DNA of 36,291 nucleotides, taken from the NCBI GenBank assembly GCA_021851715.1, contig JAJZCR010000035.1, positions 1 through 36,291 on the forward strand, written 5' to 3'. A program made the position numbers and the translations under genes. This document shows positions 1-6,900 of the stretch, in pieces. The notes under the pieces are model-generated. The model did no database searches. It saw only the letters and a program-made list of their open reading frames with translations, and was not told the DNA's origin. Every line of letters begins with the position of its first letter. Within the stretch, counting starts at the first letter, position 1. This DNA is from Planctomycetota bacterium. Its GTDB lineage: Bacteria > Planctomycetota > Phycisphaerae > WQYP01.

Positions 1-1013
1 ATATTACCATCTAATAAACCATAATGCAAGCACGCCATGCAATGATATAACAAAAAAATACTTGCTACATTTTTGTCAAAAACTACGCTTTTACGGCATT
101 TTTTAAAAAGCGATGGGGAAGTCAGGTTAACCCACTGACCTTCCAGGCTGATCGTCCAACGCCTGGTCGGATGAAAGGCCGCACCGAGAGAAATTTGCTG
201 TGGATAATTAAGTGTAGTGCTGTATTGGCCGGCGTTACCTTGCTGACCATTAAAACTCTCTGTGGTTTCCTGCCAGGTCAGCGGAGTAAAAAAAGTTGGA
301 GTCCTATACATCAATCCCACCGTGACATATTGATTGATTTTGTGCAGCACGCCCAGCGAAATACCGGCTCCAAACGCGGTGGATGGACTGGCTAAATTAA
401 TTCCCACATTATTAAAGGTCTGCTGCATGGACATCTGTTCCAGGGAGACATTGACGCCCAGACCGACTGCCCAATTCGGAGTTGGCTTCCAAGCCAGCGC
501 GGGAGTCATCGAAAAGTATTGAATGTCGCTGTAAACCTGCACCGTCCCCATCGGAGTGTTGGGTTGCAGGTAATTGACGCCCATGCCAGAAGTAGCAAAC
601 ATGCCGCCGCCGAAATATAAATTCGGACCGAACGCCGGAGCAGACCATCCCACTGACGGAATTCCATAAAGATTGCTGTGGCTGCCCACCTGACCAAAGC
701 CGAAGTTGCTGCTTCTGGTGGGGTTGAACCATTCCGCCGAAAAGGCGGCCTGCGGCGGAATAAACGCTAATCCCGCGGGATTGGTAATTGCGGTCATCGG
801 ATCTCCGGGATCCGCCACCACGGCACCGGCCATCCCGACTTCGTATTGTCCGATTCCGATGAGTTGATAACCGTCAGTGGCCCGCGCCGCCGGTGCCAAC
901 GCCAAGAGCGACAATGAGGCCACCAGCACCAGCGGCATAAGTCGGCGGGCACTTCCAGTGGCATCCCAGAATTTTGCAGGCCCAACATGGGCAGGTGTTT
1001 GAACAAATTTCAT
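1..1013 (-). CDS. FadL/OMPP1-family outer-membrane transport protein, 3' end outside window
   Basis: This reading frame starts at ATG 1013 and stays open to the window edge (about 337 codons seen). GGAG lies five bases upstream of the ATG. The N-terminus has a basic stretch and a hydrophobic core (about residues 24-45) ending in an ARA/TD-type signal peptidase site. After it comes the FadL-like hatch region: glycine-rich GIGQYEVGMAGA, then DPMTAITNPAGLAFI, where NPAGLA is the family hallmark. Alternating beta-strand segments rich in Gly, Asn, Tyr and Trp follow. Family members form a 14-strand barrel that takes up long-chain fatty acids or other hydrophobic compounds. Full-length proteins are usually 400-450 residues, so the C-terminus is missing. 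Roughly the last 35 codons (positions 1-110) are AT-rich and Cys-containing and do not look like barrel strands, so the gene may be interrupted or frameshifted there. Confidence 0.75.
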   Translation of the reverse strand, partial: MKFVQTPAHVGPAKFWDATGSARRLMPLVLVASLSLLALAPAARATDGYQLIGIGQYEVGMAGAVVADPGDPMTAITNPAGLAFIPPQAAFSAEWFNPTRSSNFGFGQVGSHSNLYGIPSVGWSAPAFGPNLYFGGGMFATSGMGVNYLQPNTPMGTVQVYSDIQYFSMTPALAWKPTPNWAVGLGVNVSLEQMSMQQTFNNVGINLASPSTAFGAGISLGVLHKINQYVTVGLMYRTPTFFTPLTWQETTESFNGQQGNAGQYSTTLNYPQQISLGAAFHPTRRWTISLEGQWVNLTSPSLFKKCRKSVVFDKNVASIFLLYHCMACLHYGLLDGN

Positions 1014-1348
1014 GATAACTCCATACCATAAATAAGCACCAACACACCGGCAATTATTTTCCCAAAGCTTAAATGCCCAGACATCAGAAAAAACTATGGA
1101 CTTCCCATAGGATAATCACCGCAATTACACGTAAGAGTTTATCCTACTATTTGCGCCAACGGGCGCTGCGGCCAGGATTGCGACGGTGCTGCGCTGGTCG
1201 CCATACTCCGACCACACATCGGCAGCGATGGCCATTGCAACGACCAGTGCCGGATTTCTGAACCGTTCATCAGACAGGCGAGTCGGCAGTTTCCAAAAAG
1301 CGCGCAGAAAGATGCAGGACTAAGCCACCCCAAGCAGATGCAAAGCTT
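1014..1348. other. gap between FadL-like gene and histidine kinase
   Basis: No convincing gene was found in these 335 bases. The left part holds the ribosome binding site and presumably the promoter of the FadL-like gene. An 8-base perfect inverted repeat, TAGGATAA at 1108-1115 and TTATCCTA at 1139-1146, lies about 95 bases upstream of that gene and could be an operator or a leader hairpin. Positions 1150-1340 have coding-like GC, but the only frames (about 60 codons) have no recognisable protein and no good ribosome binding site. Confidence 0.5.
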
Positions 1349-2776
1349 TTAGCGCGGCGATACCGGCCATTGACAACGAACGGTGGTGCCCTGGCCGGGC
1401 TGACTTTCCAGAGAAACGGTCCCACCCATGGCAGCGACTGCGTGTTTCACAATGGCCAAGCCAAGGCCGGTACCACGGTCTGAACCGCCCCGGCTGCGAT
1501 TAACAGTGTAAAACCGCTCGAAGACCCGATCGCGATCCTCCGGGGCGATGCCGCAGCCGGTGTCCTGCACTTCCAGGATGATCGCGGTACCAGGGGCGGC
1601 ATCCTGTGTGGATTTAGGTACGGTGGCGGCCACACCCGTTACGACCGTGCGCCAGCGCACCGCTACGAAGCCGCTGGGTGTGAATTTAAGGCTGTTATCC
1701 ACGAGGTTTTTGAGAATAAGCATGATCAGCCGCTCGTCGCCACGAATGGACACTTCCGGTTCTACCGGGCCCAACCGGAGTTCGATATGTTTTTGCTGGG
1801 CGAGGTGGCCGAACATCTCGACGATCATGTCATGGAGCCCTGCAGTATCAATAGGCTCCATCCGTACGACCGAACGGGGATCTTCCGCCCGGGATAAATC
1901 CAGTAGATCACGGACCAGCAACTGCAGGCGCAGAACATGTCCATCAATAATGGCCATGCAGCGGCGCAGAGTTGGTTCGTCGTCCATGCTGGTATCGGCA
2001 ATGGTATCCACGGCGGCTTTGATGCTCGCCAGCGGGGTGCGGAGTTCGTGACTGGCGTTGGCGACAAAATCGGTTTTCATCTGGACATTCTGAATGATTT
2101 CCGTCTGATCCTGAATAACCAGCAACATCCCCTGGCGTTTGCGATCGAGCATGACCGGCGCCACGCCCAAATCCACGGTGCGAACCCGCCCGGAAATCAT
2201 GAGCTTGACCCGATCGCGAATGGGGTGATTTTCACGGCGCGCGGCGGAAATCAATTCCAGCACTGGAACTTGGGCCAAAAAATCGGTGTAGGGATCGCCG
2301 GTGCGGGTTTTACCGCCGCCGGGAAAGACCTCCTGGGCTTTTTCGTTGCAGACGGTGACGTGCATTTTTTCATCGGTGATGAGCACGGGATCACGAACTT
2401 GGCCCAGCAACGTCTGCAAATGGGCGAAAACCAGGCCAAGTTCCTCCTGGCCGCGACCGACTTGATCGACCAGTGCACCCATGCCGGCGGAAAGTTTTTT
2501 TTCCAGGTCCCCGGTGTTGGCACTGGAGACAGTCTTGTCGGCGGTAGGCTGGAGGGCATCGATCTTGCTTAAAACAGAAGTGAGGAATCGACGGTGATTC
2601 CACCATAGTATGGTCAAGCCGACCAAACTTAAGACCAGCAAAGCCAGCAAGATGACGACCACGGATGGAAAAGCGGTGACTACCGTGCTTAATTTTAATC
2701 CGTCATGCAGCAAAGCGAATCCCAACCATCCGCGTGAGTCAACCAGGCCGCCAGATATCTTTTCCCAACATGGCAC
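1349..2776 (-). CDS. PhoR-like membrane sensor histidine kinase
   Basis: This 475-residue sensor kinase should autophosphorylate and pass the phosphate to the response regulator encoded just upstream (52-base gap). Residues 34-59 form a membrane segment followed by basic residues. A linker leads to a PAS-like domain at about 120-225 (DPVLITDEKMHVTVCNEKAQ). The HisKA domain has the phosphoacceptor H243 in SHELRTPL. The catalytic domain shows the N box LKNLVDNSLKFT (about 355-366), G1 box DTGCGI (405-410), F box ERFYTV and G2 box GTGLGL (435-440). PhoR kinases have this PAS-HisKA-HATPase layout and respond to phosphate limitation. No pst or phoU gene lies in the window, so the signal is unproven. 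The short N-terminus leaves almost no periplasmic sensor, which suggests sensing through the membrane, the PAS domain or a partner. The ATG at 2776 is the start that keeps the membrane segment. Confidence 0.9.
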   Translation of the reverse strand: MPCWEKISGGLVDSRGWLGFALLHDGLKLSTVVTAFPSVVVILLALLVLSLVGLTILWWNHRRFLTSVLSKIDALQPTADKTVSSANTGDLEKKLSAGMGALVDQVGRGQEELGLVFAHLQTLLGQVRDPVLITDEKMHVTVCNEKAQEVFPGGGKTRTGDPYTDFLAQVPVLELISAARRENHPIRDRVKLMISGRVRTVDLGVAPVMLDRKRQGMLLVIQDQTEIIQNVQMKTDFVANASHELRTPLASIKAAVDTIADTSMDDEPTLRRCMAIIDGHVLRLQLLVRDLLDLSRAEDPRSVVRMEPIDTAGLHDMIVEMFGHLAQQKHIELRLGPVEPEVSIRGDERLIMLILKNLVDNSLKFTPSGFVAVRWRTVVTGVAATVPKSTQDAAPGTAIILEVQDTGCGIAPEDRDRVFERFYTVNRSRGGSDRGTGLGLAIVKHAVAAMGGTVSLESQPGQGTTVRCQWPVSPR

Positions 2777-2828
2777 GAGTCAGCCATGATACCGGATAAA
2801 GTCTATTATTGGAGTATACGCCGCATTT

Positions 2829-3533
2829 TCAAGCCACTTGGTCTTTGGCTTCCAACAGCCGGTAGCCGACTCCGCGTACCGTATGGACCATCCATTGAAA
2901 TTCGCCGAGCTTACGTCGCACCGCCGTAACATGCACATCAATAGCGCGATCGGTAACAAAAACTCCGTTACCCATGACCCGGTCGGTCAGTTGATCACGG
3001 GAAAGTACGCGCCCCCTGGCATTGGCCAGAGCTGTGAGCAGCTTAAATTCCGTGGGGGTGAGATTGATGGGTTTTCCTTTGAGGGTAATTTCATGGCGGG
3101 CCTGATCAATGACCATGGGACCGGTGTTTAAGATGGGCTGTGTCTGCTCGACGGATGATTTGCGCCGGAGTACCGCGGCAACGCGGGCCAGCAGCACCTT
3201 CATGGAGAAAGGTTTGCTCACGTAGTCATCCGCCCCAAGAGACAGGCCGACAATAATGTCCGTCTCTTCACTGCGGGCGGTGAGCATGAGCAATGGAATC
3301 GCGGCGGTTTGAGAGTCCCCCTTGAGTCGCGTGGCCACTTCCTGGCCGGTTAATCCCGGCATCATCAGATCAAGAATAATTAAATCCGGCAGGTGCTTAC
3401 GCGCAATTTCCAAGCCGACCTTACCGTCGTGGGCGTAAAGTACCTCGTAACCGTTGCGCTGCAGGTTGAGGCGAATCAGTTCCACCAGATCCCGTTCATC
3501 ATCGATTACCAAAATTCGCTGCTTGCGTGTCAT
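2829..3533 (-). CDS. PhoB/OmpR-family response regulator
   Basis: This 234-residue two-domain regulator has an N-terminal receiver domain with acidic pocket D11/D12, phosphoacceptor D55 (IILDLMMPG), T86 and K107 (SKPF). A C-terminal OmpR-type winged helix follows, with LTPTEFKLL at about 158-166, a recognition-helix region RAIDVHVTAVRRKLG and the wing hairpin VRGVGYRL. It binds DNA and controls transcription after phosphorylation by the kinase encoded directly downstream. Start ATG 3533 is preceded by GAGGA at good spacing. The gene order regulator then kinase matches phoB-phoR, and the spacing of LMLTARSEE and the receiver sequence are PhoB-like. The regulon is unknown. The upstream region carries two copies of TCACCTGTG, possibly its own operator. 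Confidence 0.92.
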   Translation of the reverse strand: MTRKQRILVIDDERDLVELIRLNLQRNGYEVLYAHDGKVGLEIARKHLPDLIILDLMMPGLTGQEVATRLKGDSQTAAIPLLMLTARSEETDIIVGLSLGADDYVSKPFSMKVLLARVAAVLRRKSSVEQTQPILNTGPMVIDQARHEITLKGKPINLTPTEFKLLTALANARGRVLSRDQLTDRVMGNGVFVTDRAIDVHVTAVRRKLGEFQWMVHTVRGVGYRLLEAKDQVA

Positions 3534-3558
3534 GGAGAAATCCTCGTTTCACAACTGT

Positions 3559-3653
3559 TCACCTGTGTAACATTGGCCGCAAGGTGGAAACGTGTCAAGA
3601 TAGCGGCAAAATGTTTAACCGTTTCTAAGCGCAAAGCTAACCAATCACCTGTG
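3559..3653. promoter_or_regulatory. paired TCACCTGTG motifs upstream of the phoB-like gene
   Basis: The 9-mer TCACCTGTG occurs at 3559-3567 and again at 3645-3653. The distal copy lies in a perfect 12-base palindrome, ATCACCTGTGAT (3644-3655). The proximal copy lies in an almost palindromic GTTCACCTGTGTAAC. The copies flank the candidate promoter, 86 bases apart. A regulator dimer could bridge them, but the protein is unknown. Confidence 0.4.
3569..3598 (-). promoter_or_regulatory. candidate sigma70-type promoter for the two-component operon
   Basis: On the minus strand a perfect TTGACA (-35) lies at 3598-3593, then an 18-base spacer and AATGTT (-10) at 3574-3569. The start of transcription would fall about 30 bases before the ATG at 3533. 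The -10 match is only moderate. Confidence 0.4.
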
Positions 3654-3806
3654 ATAAAAATCGTAGCTGGGCGGATGGCCTTGTTTGGACCCTGCGCTTG
3701 GCGTAAAGTGGTGTTGGAAGGCCAGGTGCATGCGAGCGAACAGCGGCAAACTCCGGAGTGGAGCTAAACGCTAGGTGAATTCAGGCCCAAATTTGAAGGA
3801 GAATTC

Positions 3807-4232
3807 ATGGAAGAAGGCTGTATTTTCTGCAAGATTGCCGCGGGAGCAGTTCCGTGCTTCAAAATTTACGAAGATGACCTGATGGTGAGCTTTCTGGATA
3901 TTGGACCGGTGGTCCTGGGCCATACCCTTGTGATTCCGAAAAAGCACTACAGGAACGTGCTGGATGTGCCTGCGGAAGTGATTTCCAGCATCAGCGGTCG
4001 CCTGCCGATGCTGGCCAGAGCGGTGATTTCCGTGGTGCAGGCACCGGCCTGCCATGTGTTGCTCAACAGTGGAGTCGAGGCGATGCAATCTGTGCACCAT
4101 CTGCACTACCACATTATTCCGCGAAAGTATGGGGACGGATTTGGCGTGCCCTGGCCGGCGGGACAACTGGACGCAGGGACAGGGAGGCAAATGGCCGCGG
4201 AGATCACTGCAGCGATGCATCAATCGCACTAA
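3807..4232 (+). CDS. HIT-family nucleotide hydrolase/transferase
   Basis: This small cytosolic protein (141 residues) belongs to the histidine triad superfamily, whose members hydrolyse nucleotide phosphoramidates or dinucleotide polyphosphates. The N-terminus CIFCKI (C5, C8) is the zinc-associated pair found in many HinT/Fhit-like proteins. GHTLVIPKKHY at about 39-48 is the conserved middle motif. The catalytic triad motif HLHYHIIPR has H98, H100 and H102. The ATG at 3807 is preceded by AAGGAG at good spacing. It lies 273 bases from the divergent two-component operon. Its exact substrate cannot be read from sequence. Confidence 0.92.
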   Translation: MEEGCIFCKIAAGAVPCFKIYEDDLMVSFLDIGPVVLGHTLVIPKKHYRNVLDVPAEVISSISGRLPMLARAVISVVQAPACHVLLNSGVEAMQSVHHLHYHIIPRKYGDGFGVPWPAGQLDAGTGRQMAAEITAAMHQSH

Positions 4233-4267
4233 GTCAGAGCGGATAAGGCCTGTTAAGTGTTTTTTTG
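4229..4267 (+). terminator. possible intrinsic terminator after the HIT gene
   Basis: CACTAA, overlapping the stop codon, can pair with TTAAGTG (4254-4260) across one bulged base. Seven T residues follow at 4261-4267. The stem is short and the loop long, so the call rests mainly on the T tract. Confidence 0.3.
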
Positions 4268-4386
4268 AACTATGTTTACAAGCCAGTTTGCAAAGCTATG
4301 TCCTCGGCAATAGACTATAACACCTGGTTTATCGGATGACGTACCATGGATGGTTTTCACCGTGGTGAACCTCTTGGAGTTAAGGA

Positions 4387-5964
4387 TTGGTTGCCGGCAT
4401 GATCGCCAACATGCACGATATTATGGTAGTTGCCTATTTAACGGCGCTGCTGATTTTGACCATTTATGGCATACACCGTTATTGGATGGTGATGCTATAT
4501 TATCGCCATGGGCGTAAAAATCTGACATCGCCAGAAAAATTTACACAGTTGCCAACCATTACGGTGCAACTTCCACTGTTCAATGAAAGATACGTTTCCC
4601 AGCGAGTGATTGAAGCCGCGTGTCGGCTGGATTACCCGGCCGATAAGCTCCAGATTCAGGTGCTCGACGATTCGACGGACGATTCAGCGGCAATTGCGGA
4701 AACGGTGTGTCGGAAGATGAGGGCTGCAGGACACGACGTAGAATACATACATCGGTCCAATCGCCAGGGGTATAAGGCTGGAGCCTTGGAAAACGGGCTC
4801 AAAACGTGCAAAGGCGAATTTATAGCGATTTTCGATGCAGATTTTGTGCCCGAGCGCGATATGCTGATGCAGGCCATTCATCACTTTACGGCCCCTGAGG
4901 TTGGCTGTGTGCAGACCCGGTGGGAACACGTCAATCGGCGGCAATCCTTACTAACGCTGTGCCAGGCGATCTTCCTGGATGGCCATTTTATGATTGAGCA
5001 CACCGCCCGGAACCGCGGGGGCCGCTTCATTAACTTTAATGGCACAGGCGGAATATGGAGAAAAACGGCAATTACGGATGCCGGCGGCTGGCAGCACGAT
5101 ACGCTGACTGAAGATATGGACCTTTCATACCGTGCACAGTTGCGGCAATGGAAAATCGTATTTCTGCGGGATGTGGTTTCGCCGGCTGAGTTACCGCCGG
5201 AAATCACTTCTTTCAAACAGCAGCAACACCGCTGGACCAAGGGGAGTGCCCAGACGGCCATCAAAATTTTACCGGGACTGATGTTGTCGCGTTTGCCATG
5301 GCGAGTGAAAATTGAGGCTTTTTTTCATTTAACCTCGGGCGTGGTGTATCCGTCGGCGGTGATATTGGCGCTGCTGGTATTTCCGACGTTTTGTTTTGGT
5401 GGGCCAAGTCTTCTTTCGCCCAGTTCGCCGCTGCTGTGGACGCTGATGATGGGCTTGTTTACGGTCATGACTTTTTCGGCGGCGACGTTTTACATTGTAG
5501 CCCAGAAGGAACTTGGGGAAAATTGGGTGCGACTGCTGCCGCTGGTGCCGCTGCTGATGGCGATCGGTATGGGCATTTCTCTGGCTAACGCCCTTGCTGT
5601 CATCGGAGGCCTTTTCAGTCGAACAAGCGGCGAATTTTTGAGAACACCGAAATACGGCATTGCCGCCAGCGATCACAAAAACCATTGGAAGGGGCGGGCC
5701 ACGAGCTTCAGGCACCGCGGATCCCTGGTGGCATACCTGGAGGTTATCTTTGGGTTGTATCTGGTAGCGTGCATGGTGCTGGCAGTGGTACTAGATCGAG
5801 CGATTCTTTGCCTGCCGTTTCTTTTCATTTTCGCAACAGGTTATTTTTACGTAGGCTTTTTGTCCCTCTACAGCCAATGGCTTTCCAAACGTGGAGGTTC
5901 GCCGCCGACGGATTCAGGTACGACACTGCCGTTGGCGACGGATATTATTCCGGCGATCCAATAA
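4387..5964 (+). CDS. cellulose synthase-like family 2 glycosyltransferase
   Basis: This integral membrane enzyme of about 525 residues should transfer sugars from a nucleotide-sugar donor to a growing polysaccharide on the cytoplasmic face of the inner membrane. One N-terminal membrane segment (about 12-38) precedes a GT-A domain with VLDDSTDD (D94/D95), the DAD motif FDADF (150-152), TEDMD (241-245, catalytic base region) and QQQHRW (278-283). The last is the Q/RxxRW motif of processive synthases. Four or more membrane segments follow, plus the GEFLRTPKYGI motif typical of CslA/mannan-synthase-like bacterial proteins. No PilZ domain or BcsB partner is seen. The start is TTG 4387, with GGAG eight bases upstream; ATG 4399 is an alternative that shortens the protein by four residues. 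The polymer is unknown. Confidence 0.9.
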   Translation: MVAGMIANMHDIMVVAYLTALLILTIYGIHRYWMVMLYYRHGRKNLTSPEKFTQLPTITVQLPLFNERYVSQRVIEAACRLDYPADKLQIQVLDDSTDDSAAIAETVCRKMRAAGHDVEYIHRSNRQGYKAGALENGLKTCKGEFIAIFDADFVPERDMLMQAIHHFTAPEVGCVQTRWEHVNRRQSLLTLCQAIFLDGHFMIEHTARNRGGRFINFNGTGGIWRKTAITDAGGWQHDTLTEDMDLSYRAQLRQWKIVFLRDVVSPAELPPEITSFKQQQHRWTKGSAQTAIKILPGLMLSRLPWRVKIEAFFHLTSGVVYPSAVILALLVFPTFCFGGPSLLSPSSPLLWTLMMGLFTVMTFSAATFYIVAQKELGENWVRLLPLVPLLMAIGMGISLANALAVIGGLFSRTSGEFLRTPKYGIAASDHKNHWKGRATSFRHRGSLVAYLEVIFGLYLVACMVLAVVLDRAILCLPFLFIFATGYFYVGFLSLYSQWLSKRGGSPPTDSGTTLPLATDIIPAIQ

Positions 5965-6072
5965 GCAGTCAGCACCGTATATATAGTGAGGGTGGAGCGT
6001 GGATGGCGTAAATTGTGCAGGCATTGAATGAATCTATCCTGTAAAGAGTTGATCTGCTTAAGGAGTGTATAA

Positions 6073-6627
6073 ATGGACAATCAAAAGAGCGTTTGGGGCA
6101 TCCTATTCTTGATGGTGATTATTGCGGCGGGCTTTGGCCTTGCGGGTATTTTTGCCCCGGCGAAATTGGTGGCGGCAGCTAAGCCGGCCAAACTTACGCC
6201 CGTGTATGTACACATGAACGGCTTTAACGCGTTTGTGGAGTCGGTGGTGGCGGTACGCCCTGGCCAACCGGTGGTTTTCGTTAATGAAGATACGGGCGTA
6301 CATACAGTACAGGGCTATAATCCGATCACGGGAAAGGCACTCAAGTATCCGATGGGGATGCTGCTGGGCACTCCTGGCCCGGGCCATAAGGTGCATACCT
6401 ATACCGTGCGCTACAGCAAGCCGGGGGTTTATTATTACTATTGCACCATGCACGCGGTGCTGGAAAAAGTTTATAAAAACATGGTGCAGCCGGCCCATCG
6501 GGTCGGGGTACATGGCTTTGCCGGGGCGATGGCAGGCATTATCATTGTGACGAAAAATCCGGCGATTCTTAAACAAAATGCACCCACTTGCCGCGACAAA
6601 ATCCTCAAAAGCTATTTTGGCGGCTAA
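6073..6627 (+). CDS. membrane-anchored cupredoxin (plastocyanin/azurin-like)
   Basis: This 184-residue protein has an N-terminal membrane anchor (about 8-28) and a periplasmic copper-binding fold for electron transfer or copper carriage. Copper ligand candidates are H77 in NEDTGVHTV, C124 and H127 in YYYYCTMHA, and M153 in AGAMAGIIIV, the strand that normally carries the axial Met. The distance between C/H and this Met (25 residues) is much longer than in plastocyanin or azurin. H147 (VHGFAGAM) is an alternative second His ligand. A good AAGGAG lies seven bases before ATG 6073. The gene is the first of a long plus-strand run and precedes a metal-pumping ATPase by 273 bases, suggesting, but not proving, a shared role in copper or metal handling. 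The last residues contain a single Cys (C173). Confidence 0.82.
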   Translation: MDNQKSVWGILFLMVIIAAGFGLAGIFAPAKLVAAAKPAKLTPVYVHMNGFNAFVESVVAVRPGQPVVFVNEDTGVHTVQGYNPITGKALKYPMGMLLGTPGPGHKVHTYTVRYSKPGVYYYYCTMHAVLEKVYKNMVQPAHRVGVHGFAGAMAGIIIVTKNPAILKQNAPTCRDKILKSYFGG

Positions 6628-6840
6628 GGAACCTGGAGCGGCTCTTGGCACAAAGCGTGGCTTGGCGCAGGCCGGTGGCGCGAACCCGGGGAATAACGCG
6701 GGCGTATGGGGGCTGGTAGTGGCAAATAGTCTTCGTGGTTTTAGCCACTGGCGAAGGTTGGCTGAACCTTGGTATAAAATGAGAACGTAATCGCGCAGGT
6801 AGAGTGCAAAAGTGCCCAGAGCCGATAATATACAGATGGT

Positions 6841-6869
6841 TTGACCGTAGGCCATCGTGTGGCTATTTT
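6841..6869 (+). promoter_or_regulatory. candidate promoter for the P-type ATPase gene
   Basis: TTGACC at 6841-6846 is followed by a 17-base spacer and TATTTT at 6864-6869. This would place transcription start about 25 bases before GTG 6901. A further TATGAT at 6872 has no matching -35 at normal spacing. Confidence 0.4.
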
Positions 6870-6900
6870 GGTATGATGCCGGGATTAAGCTGGAGCCAAC

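Noticed and set aside
1139..1333. 64-codon minus-strand frame in the gap after the histidine kinase gene
   Set aside because: It has no ribosome binding site and no recognisable protein; Trp/Ser/Cys-rich content suggests chance.
1937..2572. 211-codon plus-strand frame inside the histidine kinase gene
   Set aside because: It is antisense to the PAS and HisKA regions of a clear kinase.
6754..6770. AAGGTT-GGCTG-AACCTT hairpin before the P-type ATPase gene
   Set aside because: The stem is only six base pairs with no T tract, which is expected by chance in a gap of this size.
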